From Candidatus Omnitrophica bacterium UBA6233 (GTDB taxonomy: Bacteria > Omnitrophota > Gorgyraeia > Gygaellales > Profunditerraquicolaceae), in NCBI GenBank assembly GCA_002440965.1, contig DJWJ01000005.1, positions 1 through 10,904 on the forward strand: a stretch of DNA of 10,904 nt, given 5' to 3'. Positions 1 through 6,136 of this stretch are shown here, piece after piece. How positions within the stretch are numbered: position 1 is the first letter of the stretch; each line of letters starts with the position of its first letter. Below the pieces are notes generated by a model that searched no databases, had not been told where the DNA came from, and was given only the letters and a program-made list of their open reading frames with translations. The translations under genes were made by a program, and so were the position numbers.

Positions 1-33
1 CCGCCAAATTTTCCGACAAGGAAAATTTGGCGG
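1..33. repeat. Perfect 14-bp hairpin with GACAA loop, 5' copy
   Basis: Positions 1-14 and 20-33 are perfectly complementary around the loop GACAA at 15-19. There is no T-tract after it, so it does not look like a classical terminator. Bases 6-27 and 31-40 recur at the same spacing at 1542-1563 and 1567-1576, so it belongs to a dispersed repeat family rather than being a unique structure. The window may cut it at its left edge. Confidence 0.85.
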
Positions 34-82
34 ATACTGAGCGAACGTAGCGCCGCGACAAGCGGCGCAGTGAGCGAAGTAT
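34..82. repeat. Second GACAA-loop hairpin with outer stem
   Basis: Immediately after the first hairpin, GCGCCGC (50-56) and GCGGCGC (62-68) pair around another GACAA loop (57-61). An outer stem ATACT (34-38) / AGTAT (78-82) closes the structure. Both sides carry the word GAGCGAA. The same loop in two unrelated stems suggests a modular repeat element. Confidence 0.75.
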
Positions 83-107
83 CTCAACCGATAAAATGAA
101 AATTTCG

Positions 108-131
108 GATCCTGAGCGGAAGCGAAGGATC
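108..131. repeat. Small inverted repeat GATCCT...AGGATC
   Basis: GATCCT (108-113) pairs with AGGATC (126-131) around a GAGCGGAAGCGA-type core, which resembles the GAGCGAA words in the preceding hairpin. It lies in the region that would be coding if the GIY-YIG gene started at the upstream ATG (96). That is a reason to prefer the later start at 147. Confidence 0.55.
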
Positions 132-146
132 TTATCCGCTTCAGCA

Positions 147-425
147 ATGAATAAAAGCATTTACAATACCCCCTGGTTCGTCTATATTGCTGAATGTAAG
201 GATAAGACTTTATATACGGGTATAGCTTTAGATGTTAATAAGCGCGTCAAAGCTCATAATACAACTAATCAGTGTCGCTATACTAGGTTTCGCAAACCTT
301 TAAAACTCGTGTACCAGGAATCTTGCGTTAATCAGAATTTAGCTTTAAAACGCGAGTTAGAGATTAAAAGTTTTACAAGAGATAAGAAGTTGGAATTGAT
401 TGGAAAATCGAAAAGAAGCTGTTGA
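147..425 (+). CDS. Small GIY-YIG domain protein (YhbQ/UPF0213-like)
   Basis: This is a single-domain GIY-YIG protein of 92 residues with the ATG chosen here. It opens with the family signature TPWFVYIAE, followed by LYTGI (the YIG half), DVNKRVKAHN, and a late glutamate in ALKRELEIKSF. That matches the standalone bacterial YhbQ/UPF0213 type, whose usual length is about 90-100 residues. The fold is a metal-dependent DNA nuclease; a role in DNA repair or element homing is possible, but its biological role is not known. An in-frame ATG at 96 would add 17 residues, but they translate repeat DNA and lack a clear ribosome site, so 147 is preferred. Its TGA overlaps a TTG of the next gene (TTGA at 422-425), which suggests coupled translation. 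Confidence 0.85.
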   Translation: MNKSIYNTPWFVYIAECKDKTLYTGIALDVNKRVKAHNTTNQCRYTRFRKPLKLVYQESCVNQNLALKRELEIKSFTRDKKLELIGKSKRSC

Positions 426-457
426 GTTTTGCCGATTCTTATGCAAGTTTATATTTT

Positions 458-1477
458 ATGCCTAGAGTAAAATTCTTAAAAACCAGGCAAAGTAATTTCT
501 TAAAGAAAATTAAAAAAAGATATGGGCTCGATTGGCCTGATTTAGCTGAAATATGTAGGGTGGACAAACGGACGTTCTTTGATTGGCGACGAGACAAGTA
601 CCAAATGAGCTATACTTCTTTTCAAGCGCTACAGAAGAAGCTAAAAATATCCACCCCGAAAATAAAAGTACTTCAGGATGACTGGAATGTCAAAAGCGCA
701 GGGAGATTGGGAGCCTTGAGGCGCATGGAATTGTATGGTAATATAGGAACGCCTGAAGGGAGGAGCAGGGGCGGGCTTACGACGCGGATGAAGTATAGAA
801 TGAACCCGCAACTATTCAAGGAAACCGGTTTTATTGGGCCGAAGGATATAAGTTATCCCCCTAAATCTGAAGCTTTATCCGAGGCAGTAGGAATAATTTT
901 GGGAGATGGGTCTCTAACAAGGTATCAGTTAAAAATTTCCTTAAATAATAAGGTTGAAAAAGAATATTCCAAGTTTATTCTGAAGCTTTTCAAAAGGCTC
1001 TTTAATTTGGAAGGCGATCTGATGGTGAGAGAAAAGAATACCCGTGATGTGGTATTCTCCAGTGTCAAATTGACAGAGCATTTAACCAAGTTAGGCTTGA
1101 AAATCGGGAACAAAATCCGCCATCAAGTAAGCATTCCAGATTGGATTTTGGAAGATACGAGCCGTATGGCTGCCTGCTTAAGAGGTTTAGTAGATACAGA
1201 CGGCGGCGTTTATTACCATAATCATGTTACAAAGGGGATTAGGTACAGGCATATCGGGTTATGTTTTACGAACCATTCCTTTCCATTACTGAAGAATGCC
1301 CATAGCATATTTTTGCATTTTGGTTTTCCGGCGAGTATTAGACAAGATGGGCATGTTTTTGTTTATAATAGTTTAGCTATTAAGAAATACTTTGAAAGAA
1401 TAGGCACGCATAATAAGCATCATCGTATAAGATTTGATAATTATTTTAAATCTGGAGAGGTACCGAAGTGGTCGTAA
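458..1477 (+). CDS. LAGLIDADG homing-endonuclease-like protein, N-terminal HTH
   Basis: A free-standing protein of 339 residues with two LAGLIDADG helices in one chain: AVGIILGDGS near residues 143-152 and CLRGLVDTDGG near 240-250. Both keep the catalytic-type acidic residue. An N-terminal helix-turn-helix-like stretch (WPDLAEICRVDKRTFFDWRR, about residues 26-45) precedes them. Two motifs imply a monomeric nuclease that would cut an asymmetric site. No host intron or intein is visible. A TTG at 422 overlapping the preceding stop would add 12 residues and allow translational coupling; neither start has a strong ribosome site. The last seven codons and the TAA lie inside tRNA-Ser (from 1454), so the C-terminus (GEVPKWS) is encoded by tRNA sequence. 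Its target may be the tRNA region, but this is inference. Confidence 0.85.
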   Translation: MPRVKFLKTRQSNFLKKIKKRYGLDWPDLAEICRVDKRTFFDWRRDKYQMSYTSFQALQKKLKISTPKIKVLQDDWNVKSAGRLGALRRMELYGNIGTPEGRSRGGLTTRMKYRMNPQLFKETGFIGPKDISYPPKSEALSEAVGIILGDGSLTRYQLKISLNNKVEKEYSKFILKLFKRLFNLEGDLMVREKNTRDVVFSSVKLTEHLTKLGLKIGNKIRHQVSIPDWILEDTSRMAACLRGLVDTDGGVYYHNHVTKGIRYRHIGLCFTNHSFPLLKNAHSIFLHFGFPASIRQDGHVFVYNSLAIKKYFERIGTHNKHHRIRFDNYFKSGEVPKWS

Positions 1478-1539
1478 CGGACACGCCTGGAGAGCGTGCG
1501 ACTCGCAAGGGTCCGTGGGTTCGAATCCCACCCTCTCCG
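1454..1539 (+). tRNA. tRNA-Ser(GGA)
   Basis: The acceptor stem GGAGAGG (1454-1460) pairs with CCTCTCC (1532-1538), with discriminator G1539. The anticodon stem CACGC/GCGTG encloses the loop CTGGAGA, giving anticodon GGA. A long variable arm (GACTC-GCAA-GGGTC) identifies a class II serine tRNA. The T arm GTGGG-TTCGAAT-CCCAC is canonical. CCA is not encoded; GTA follows. The first 24 bases overlap the end of the upstream homing-endonuclease-like reading frame, so the promoter or the processing site must lie within that gene. A strong terminator follows at 1607. Confidence 0.96.
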
Positions 1540-1540
1540 T

Positions 1541-1586
1541 AAAATTTTCCGACAAGGAAAATTAAACGGATACTGAACAAGCGTAA
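1541..1586. repeat. 3' copy of the GACAA hairpin repeat
   Basis: Bases 1542-1563 are identical to 6-27 and contain the stem TTTTCC-GACAA-GGAAAA. CGGATACTGA at 1567-1576 matches 31-40 at the same distance. The flanks have diverged: the outer GCC/GGC pairs of the first copy are missing here. The two direct copies bracket the GIY-YIG, LAGLIDADG and tRNA genes. Confidence 0.85.
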
Positions 1587-1606
1587 ATTCATAGACAAAA
1601 GAAAGG

Positions 1607-1654
1607 AGGGGCGTTTCTAAATTTCATCAGAAATTAGAACCGCCCCTTATTTTT
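1607..1654 (+). terminator. Rho-independent terminator after tRNA-Ser
   Basis: AGGGGCG (1607-1613) pairs with CGCCCCT (1641-1647). The stem continues through TT/AA, CTAA/TTAG and TTTC/GAAA with single-base bulges, to a four-base loop at 1626-1629. TTATTTTT follows directly. It most likely ends the tRNA transcript. It could instead act as an attenuator for the gene at 1706, since it is only about 50 bases upstream. Confidence 0.8.
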
Positions 1655-1705
1655 ACTTTCGCATAGTAAATATTCGCTAGATTTTTGATAAAAGGATAAA
1701 TAAAA

Positions 1706-2614
1706 ATGTCAATTATAATACCAACCTCGTTCTCTACTTACGGGGATGCGACAAAAACTGAAGGTGGCCCACTAAGAAAATATATTTTAGCCCAGTTTAG
1801 AGAAGATGCGAATCTCGATTGGGTAGGGCGCTTAAGAGCTTTTTTGGTGTTAGATGAGCTTAAATATAAACATTTTCGCGAGTTCCGATATAAAATAAAA
1901 TTGGACAAAGAATTATGGGATATGGTTGTTAAGGGAGTGGGGCAAGCGACAGTAATAATTATTGATCCTTACCCGATACAAACAGCTATTCGTAAATCGT
2001 TAGAAGCTGATGGAGCCGAAGATGGACATGATTTTAATAGTGATACTTTAATTAGCAAGTGTGCAACTGCTATAGTTGCGGGAACACCAATAGTTTATTT
2101 ACCTTCTGAAATGATGAAAGTAATTCCATCATGGTCCTATGAGGATTATGGAACATTGGAAAATTATACTCCAGAAAATATTTTAGCAAAACTAGGAGGA
2201 GGTCTATCCGCTGCATCAATATTTGCTGCAAGAGCCCATGCTATTTTCGATGTTGAAAGCTTAACTAATGGTGAGGTGTCTACCAGGGATGCCTTTCGTT
2301 CACCTCTGTCTCGTATTATACTTGCAGAAGTAATATCGACTACAAGATTTTTTGATAAAGAAGATAACAAAAGTATTGATATATTAAATGATATTACTAG
2401 CGTAATTTCTAACCAAATGGAAACGTATTTTCCTACTTTAAGTATTCCTGAAAAAGGGCAACTTATAAGAGAGTTAGATTCCAGATCAATTAATCATATC
2501 CAGGCAGCTGACATTGCAGCTGGTTGGGCTAGGGAAACGCTTGAATTAACAGATGAGCGTGCTTTAGCACATACGTTTGAAAAACTATGGGTGAATGGTA
2601 ATAAAATCAAATAG
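1706..2614 (+). CDS. Uncharacterised 302-residue protein
   Basis: I do not recognise this protein. It is a complete frame starting at ATG with AAAGGA about 10 bases upstream, and it is more AT-rich than the operon downstream. It has no signal peptide or clear membrane segment and looks soluble. Features visible are a hydrophobic strand ending in an acid (TVIIIDPYPI, about 81-90), an Ala/Gly-rich segment (LGGGLSAASIFAARAHAIF, about 163-181) and a C-terminal IQAADIAAGWARE (about 266-278). The latter faintly resembles the QxADxxAG ending of DUF3800 proteins, which have a predicted RNase H-like fold; this is a weak similarity only. It stands alone between a terminator and the Fur promoter, with no clear terminator of its own, and its composition and position fit an accessory or acquired gene. 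Confidence 0.7.
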   Translation: MSIIIPTSFSTYGDATKTEGGPLRKYILAQFREDANLDWVGRLRAFLVLDELKYKHFREFRYKIKLDKELWDMVVKGVGQATVIIIDPYPIQTAIRKSLEADGAEDGHDFNSDTLISKCATAIVAGTPIVYLPSEMMKVIPSWSYEDYGTLENYTPENILAKLGGGLSAASIFAARAHAIFDVESLTNGEVSTRDAFRSPLSRIILAEVISTTRFFDKEDNKSIDILNDITSVISNQMETYFPTLSIPEKGQLIRELDSRSINHIQAADIAAGWARETLELTDERALAHTFEKLWVNGNKIK

Positions 2615-2691
2615 GGAAAGATGACGTTTTAGATTATTGATGGAGTAACTCTTCTCAAATCTTTCGATTTCCGATTCCACAAAGAATAAAC

Positions 2692-2741
2692 TTGACAAAG
2701 ATAGTAGTATAATGTATATTTAGTAATGGAAATCATTTTCA
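2692..2741 (+). promoter_or_regulatory. Promoter and Fur-type operator of the first regulator gene
   Basis: TTGACA at 2692-2697 and TATATT at 2715-2720 are separated by 17 bases, a consensus sigma-70-type layout. The predicted start overlaps the 15-bp box TGGAAATCATTTTCA (2727-2741), a Fur-superfamily 7-1-7 palindrome with one mismatched pair. A metal-loaded regulator bound here would block transcription, so autoregulation by the gene at 2781 is the simplest reading. CTTGACAAAGAT recurs exactly at 10171-10182 before the second regulator. Confidence 0.75.
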
Positions 2742-2748
2742 ATAAGCT

Positions 2749-2764
2749 TGCCTACGGGCAGGCA
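2749..2764. repeat. Short palindrome TGCCT-ACGGGC-AGGCA in the leader
   Basis: TGCCT (2749-2753) pairs with AGGCA (2760-2764). It lies between the operator and the ribosome site of the regulator. As far as I recall, such TGCCT/AGGCA palindromes occur as dispersed short repeats in some candidate-phylum genomes. If read as coding from the TTG at 2748 it would give MPTGRQG, which is probably not real protein. Confidence 0.5.
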
Positions 2765-2780
2765 GGGAGTAATATTAAAT

Positions 2781-3254
2781 ATGCCAAGAGGGAATTGCCA
2801 GGGGCAGGGTTGGTGGCACGGGAAGTTTAGGGGATGCGGATACAGGCTTACCGAAGGCAGGGAGGCTATTCTTGATATTCTAGCTAAATCCGAAGGCCAC
2901 TTAAGCGCTGAAGATATCTACATGAAGGTCCATCCTAAATATCCTAATGTCGGGCTTACCACGATTTATAGGACATTAGATGTTTTATCCGGGCTCGGGA
3001 TGGTTTATAAGCTTGATTTCGGGGATGGCAGGGCGCGTTACGAATTAGCTGAAGGGCCTAAGGGCGCGCATCATCACCATCATTTAGTTTGCACTGATTG
3101 TAATAAGGTGATTGATTATACAGATTTCATTGATGAAGAAGTAGAGCTTTTAAGAGAAACTGAGAAGGGCTTGGGTAAGAAGTATAATTTCAAGATCACT
3201 AATCATGTTATCCAATTTTACGGTTTGTGCGGAAAGTGCAGCGGAAAGAAATAG
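2781..3254 (+). CDS. Fur-family metal-dependent regulator
   Basis: A Fur-superfamily repressor of 157 residues, within the usual 130-160. The winged-helix DNA-binding domain spans about 22-85, with the recognition region GLTTIYRTLDVL at 58-69. The dimerisation and metal domain carries HHHHH (97-101), CTDC (C104, C107) and CGKC (C150, C153), the two CxxC pairs that form the structural zinc site in this family. The ATG at 2781 follows a purine-rich GCAGGGAG; an upstream TTG at 2748 would translate a leader repeat and is rejected. The N-terminus is unusual: about 20 residues rich in Gly and Trp, with Cys6 and Cys19, before the standard YRLTEGR start. Operators at its own promoter and just downstream at 3278 suggest it controls itself and the following operon. 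Which metal or redox signal it senses is not decided by the sequence. Confidence 0.92.
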   Translation: MPRGNCQGQGWWHGKFRGCGYRLTEGREAILDILAKSEGHLSAEDIYMKVHPKYPNVGLTTIYRTLDVLSGLGMVYKLDFGDGRARYELAEGPKGAHHHHHLVCTDCNKVIDYTDFIDEEVELLRETEKGLGKKYNFKITNHVIQFYGLCGKCSGKK

Positions 3255-3272
3255 CTGTTATATTTTTTTAGC

Positions 3273-3292
3273 TATAATGGAAATGGTTTCCA
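3273..3292 (+). promoter_or_regulatory. -10 element overlapped by second Fur-type operator
   Basis: TATAAT (3273-3278) shares its last base with TGGAAATGGTTTCCA (3278-3292), a palindrome that reads as a perfect 6-3-6 or as a 7-1-7 Fur-type box with one mismatched pair. No good -35 is visible at the expected distance, so the promoter may be weak or need an activator. It sits 24 bases before the first gene of the twelve-gene operon. Confidence 0.7.
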
Positions 3293-3315
3293 CTAACAAA
3301 AGGGAGGTGATTAAT

Positions 3316-3564
3316 ATGCCGCGTTTTGATGGAACAGGCCCCAGGGGTGAAGGCCCGATGACGGGCGGAGGGAGAGGATACTGTGTGGTAGCATTAAACA
3401 GCCCAGATGCCATGCCGGGTAATAATAGAAGTTTTTGCGGAAGAGGCCGCGGCCGCGGTTTTAGGAATTGTTTTTATGCGACCGGGCTTACGGGTTGGAT
3501 GAGGTCCCAAAGAGGCATGCAGGCGTTTGGCGGTTTTGGCCGCGGGGCAGCAGAGGGAAAATAG
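3316..3564 (+). CDS. DUF5320-like Gly/Arg-rich small protein
   Basis: An 82-residue protein beginning MPRFDGTGPRGEGPMTGGGRG, the hallmark opening of DUF5320-type proteins. It has three cysteines (C23, C41, C50) and a GRGRGRG stretch, and it ends in a Gly/Phe-rich tail. No enzyme domain is visible and its function is unknown. From general knowledge, such proteins are commonly encoded beside COG1433 NifX-like proteins and ferredoxin-ATPases in anaerobes, as here. The ATG at 3316 is preceded by a near-perfect ribosome site AGGGAGGTGAT; the in-frame extension back to 3205 would overlap the regulator gene and the operator, so it is rejected. First gene of the operon, under the operator at 3278. 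Confidence 0.85.
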   Translation: MPRFDGTGPRGEGPMTGGGRGYCVVALNSPDAMPGNNRSFCGRGRGRGFRNCFYATGLTGWMRSQRGMQAFGGFGRGAAEGK

Positions 3565-3601
3565 TTAGGTCAAAGTTTCATTAAGAAAGGAGTTTATTAA
3601 T

Positions 3602-3979
3602 ATGAGAGTTGGAGTCGTTTTGGAAGATGAAAATGGAGTTCATGGCAATGTCTGCGCGCATTTCGGCCAGTGCAGGTTCTTTCTCTTAGCGGATGTTGAT
3701 AAGGACAAGAAGAAGATAACCAGTACACGCATCGTTCCGAATACTGCTGTGCACGGCGGAGGCGGGTGTGTTGCGGTTGATGAGATTCTCAAATATAAGA
3801 TAACTCATGTTATCGCTGGCGGTATGGGAATGGGCGCTCAAGCTAAATTCGCTCAAGCGGGAGTTCAGGTATTCGGCTATTCCGGCAATGTTCAGAAAGC
3901 GTTGGATGATTTTATGAATAATGCCTTAGGCGGACTAGATGCCTGTAAAGACCACGGCGAGAGCGGAAGTTGCCATTAA
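3602..3979 (+). CDS. NifX/NifB-type cluster-binding protein (COG1433), copy 1
   Basis: A 125-residue single-domain protein of the dinitrogenase iron-molybdenum cofactor biosynthesis family (PF02579), which has an RNase H-like fold and binds Fe-S or FeMo precursor clusters. The family signature CAHFGQCRFFLL is at about 18-29, and GGGGCVAVDEIL (about 52-63) and HVIAGGMGMGA (69-79) follow. The C-terminus carries additional Cys and His residues (DACKDHGESGSCH) that could bind metal. AAGAAAGGAG precedes the ATG. No nitrogenase genes are present, so the cargo is probably a general Fe-S or other metallocluster rather than FeMo-co. Confidence 0.9.
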   Translation: MRVGVVLEDENGVHGNVCAHFGQCRFFLLADVDKDKKKITSTRIVPNTAVHGGGGCVAVDEILKYKITHVIAGGMGMGAQAKFAQAGVQVFGYSGNVQKALDDFMNNALGGLDACKDHGESGSCH

Positions 3980-3994
3980 GAAAGAGGGTGTTAG

Positions 3995-4372
3995 ATGAAA
4001 ATATGCGTTACTTCAGAAGGCAAGACTTTGGATTCTAAGGTTGACCCTCGTTTCGGCCGGTGCCGGAATTTTATTTTCTTTGATACTGATACCGGTAATT
4101 TTGAAGCGCAGGAGAATGCCAACGCTCAGTTCCAGGGGGGAGCCGGTATTCAATCAGGGCAACTTGTGGTATCCAGAGGCGTTGAAGCTGTGCTTACCGG
4201 AAACGTTGGGCCCAACGCGCATCAGGTATTGTCAGCCGCAGGGATCAGCATATTTGCCGGAATCTCCGGGACGGTAAAAGAGGCGATAGAAGCCTATAAA
4301 AAGGGAGAATATAAAGCGACGGATACGCCGAGCGTAGGTTCAAAATTCGGCATGCCGGGAAAGAGTAGTTAA
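3995..4372 (+). CDS. NifX/NifB-type cluster-binding protein (COG1433), copy 2
   Basis: A second PF02579 protein, also 125 residues, starting 15 bases after the first. It has VDPRFGRCRNFIFFD at 16-30 in the place of the HFGQC signature, an ...GNVGPNAHQVL segment at 69-79, and a TVKEAIEAYKKGEY helix that is typical of the family's C-terminal end. Unlike copy 1 it has Arg in place of the His before FG, and it lacks the Cys/His-rich tail. The two copies are therefore likely specialised partners rather than recent duplicates. The ribosome site is AAAGAGGGTG. Confidence 0.9.
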   Translation: MKICVTSEGKTLDSKVDPRFGRCRNFIFFDTDTGNFEAQENANAQFQGGAGIQSGQLVVSRGVEAVLTGNVGPNAHQVLSAAGISIFAGISGTVKEAIEAYKKGEYKATDTPSVGSKFGMPGKSS

Positions 4373-4391
4373 GACAAGGAGGGAGAGGGAT

Positions 4392-4643
4392 ATGCCATTC
4401 TTCGAACCGTTAGAAAAGTTGGATCCTAAGCATGTTGATTTAGAGAGAGCAAGAAAATCTCTGCGCGAAGAACTTGAGGCAGTTGATTTTTATCAGGAGC
4501 GGATTGATGCAACTGATGATGAGTCGCTTAAAAAGCTCCTTGCGCATAATATGAACGAAGAAAAAGAACACACGGCAATGCTCATGGAGTGGATTAGGAA
4601 AAATGACCCGACGCAGAATAGGATGTTTAGAGAACACGATTAG
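4392..4643 (+). CDS. Encapsulated-ferritin (EncFtn)-like ferroxidase
   Basis: An 83-residue two-helix ferritin-like protein. The pattern EELEAVDFYQERIDA (26-40) followed by LAHNMNEEKEHTAMLMEWIR (50-69) closely matches the Rhodospirillum rubrum EncFtn protein as I remember it. By that alignment the ferroxidase ligands are E27, E57 and H60, with E26 and E29 as the acidic entry-site residues; the entry-site Trp is Phe33 here. EncFtn proteins assemble as annular decamers and oxidise Fe(II), relying on an encapsulin shell to store the iron. Here the chain stops at REHD, without the C-terminal targeting tail of encapsulin cargo, and no encapsulin gene lies in the window. It has a strong ribosome site (AGGAGGGAGAGGG) and sits between NifX-like and methyltransferase genes, suggesting iron supply or oxygen protection for cluster assembly. 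Confidence 0.88.
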   Translation: MPFFEPLEKLDPKHVDLERARKSLREELEAVDFYQERIDATDDESLKKLLAHNMNEEKEHTAMLMEWIRKNDPTQNRMFREHD

Positions 4644-4654
4644 AGATAACAAAA

Positions 4655-5266
4655 TTGGATAAAGAGATTATAGAGAATCATAAAAGATATTTAGAGCGAA
4701 AAGCGCTGTATAAAAGTTTAGGCTACGATGTAGATAAAGAAAGAGATTTTATCCTAAAGCAAGGGGAGCCTCTTTTTGGAAAAATCCTTGAAGCCGGAAC
4801 TGGCAAGGGGCATTTTGCGCTCGCTTTGGCTAAAGCCGGGTATTCGTTCGTTACCTTTGACATATCCCCAAAGGAGCAGCGGTTCGCGAAATTGAATATC
4901 GCGCATTTTGGTTATCAGAAGCAAGTAGATTTCAGGATCGAAAACGGCGAGCGCACAAGTTTTAGTGACGGTAGTTTTGATACGGTTTTCCTGGTAAATG
5001 TCCTGCATCATTTACGTAATGCCTACCAGGTAATTGACGAATTAATCCGCCTTATTACACCTCAAGGTAAACTAATATTAGCTGATTTTACGCCGGAAGG
5101 ATTCAAGGTTATGGATAAAATCCACAGCCTTGAAGGCAATAAGCATGAGGTTGGGGAAGTCGGATTAACGCGCGCAGAATCGTACTTCATAAAAAAAGGT
5201 TTTTCAGTCAAAAAAGCAGAGAGTGTCTATCAGTGTGTTCTTACCGCCGAAAGAGGCAGTATTTAA
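4655..5266 (+). CDS. Class I SAM-dependent methyltransferase
   Basis: A 203-residue Rossmann-fold methyltransferase (Methyltransf_11/25 type). Motif I is ILEAGTGKGHFAL (44-56), the acidic residue after beta-2 is D69 (TFDIS), and SFDTVFLVNVLHHL (107-120) is motif IV, followed by GKLILADF. The substrate is unknown; it could act on a small molecule, a cofactor or a metal or metalloid species. It starts with TTG at 4655, because no ATG lies before motif I in a plausible place; the ribosome site is weak, and the gene is 11 bases after the EncFtn-like gene and 3 bases before the ATPase, so coupled translation is likely. Its recurrent association with this type of cluster is my recollection and is not shown by the sequence. 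Confidence 0.85.
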   Translation: MDKEIIENHKRYLERKALYKSLGYDVDKERDFILKQGEPLFGKILEAGTGKGHFALALAKAGYSFVTFDISPKEQRFAKLNIAHFGYQKQVDFRIENGERTSFSDGSFDTVFLVNVLHHLRNAYQVIDELIRLITPQGKLILADFTPEGFKVMDKIHSLEGNKHEVGEVGLTRAESYFIKKGFSVKKAESVYQCVLTAERGSI

Positions 5267-5269
5267 ATT

Positions 5270-6136
5270 ATGGTTATTTCAGTAGCTAGCGGAAAAGGCG
5301 GAACAGGAAAAACGACAATCGCGGTTAATCTGGCGCTTTCGCTTAAAAATGTCCAGTTTCTTGATTGCGATGTCGAGGAACCTAACGCGCATATATTCCT
5401 AAAGCCTCAAATTACAGGAGAGCAAAGAGCAGTTATTCTTGTGCCGGAGGTAGATGAGGAAAAATGCGCCTATTGCGGTAAATGCCAAGAGGTTTGCGTC
5501 TATCATGCTATTGCGGTGTTGCCGGGAAACAACGGTAAAAGGGGGAGTGTTTTAATTTTTCCGCATCTATGCCATGGATGCGGAGCCTGTAGTTTGTTTT
5601 GCCCTCAAGGGGCGATAAAAGAAGCTGATAAAGATATCGGGGTAATTGAGATTGGCGGCAAAGATGATATGCAGTTTATCCATGGCCGCCTAAATATCGG
5701 GGAAGCGATGTCGCCGCCCTTGATCCGGCAGGTAAAAAAATATATTAATCCTACAAAAACGGTGATTGTTGACGCGCCTCCCGGGACGTCTTGCCCGGTG
5801 ATTACGGCAGTAAAAGGAAGTGATTTTTGTATACTAGTTACCGAGCCGACGCCTTTCGGCCTTAACGACCTTACTTTAGCGGTTGAGGTATTGCGGAAAT
5901 TGCAGATACCGTTCGGTGTAATAATTAATCGTTCTGATATTGGCGATGGTAAAGTTGAGGATTATTGCGGTAAAGAGGGTATTTCTGTCTTAATGCGGAT
6001 TCCTTTCAGCAAAGAAATAGCTAGAGCCTATTCATGCGGTGAAACGTTAGTTTATAGATTTCCCGATTTAATCAAAGAATTTCGAAACATGTTCGAGAGG
6101 ATAACAACTTATGCTGATAGAAAAAGCCAGGAATAA
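5270..6136 (+). CDS. MinD-superfamily ATPase with inserted ferredoxin domain (COG1149), copy 1
   Basis: A 288-residue P-loop ATPase of the MinD/Mrp superfamily. A deviant Walker A (GKGGTGKTT, 8-16) is followed by an inserted 2[4Fe-4S] ferredoxin domain with C66-C69-C72-C76 and C101-C104-C107-C111, each in CxxCxxCxxxC spacing. The Walker B-like TVIVDAPPG is at 164-172, followed by C175, and TEPTPFGLNDL completes the ATPase core. Relatives (Nbp35, Mrp, NifH) use ATP binding to move clusters or electrons, so this protein probably does the same in the cytoplasm. It overlaps the next gene by 26 bases. It differs from copy 2 (6466) in having a second Walker Thr (KTT against KTV) and a longer linker between the two cysteine motifs. 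Confidence 0.93.
   Translation: MVISVASGKGGTGKTTIAVNLALSLKNVQFLDCDVEEPNAHIFLKPQITGEQRAVILVPEVDEEKCAYCGKCQEVCVYHAIAVLPGNNGKRGSVLIFPHLCHGCGACSLFCPQGAIKEADKDIGVIEIGGKDDMQFIHGRLNIGEAMSPPLIRQVKKYINPTKTVIVDAPPGTSCPVITAVKGSDFCILVTEPTPFGLNDLTLAVEVLRKLQIPFGVIINRSDIGDGKVEDYCGKEGISVLMRIPFSKEIARAYSCGETLVYRFPDLIKEFRNMFERITTYADRKSQE

Noticed and set aside
1373..1555. Minus-strand frame containing RVGFEPTDP
   Set aside because: This is the antisense of tRNA-Ser and the LAGLIDADG gene; the RVGFEPTDP string is a common artefact of translating tRNA-Ser backwards.
2708..2713. TATAAT as the -10 of the first regulator
   Set aside because: It is only 10 bases from TTGACA; TATATT at 2715-2720 gives the proper 17-base spacing.
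3252..3274. TAGCT...AGCTA as a terminator after the first regulator
   Set aside because: The stem is only five base pairs and the T-run lies in its loop, so it does not fit a terminator.
4041..4277. Plus-strand frame of 78 codons
   Set aside because: It lies entirely within the second NifX-like gene in another frame; the NifX signature is in the main frame.
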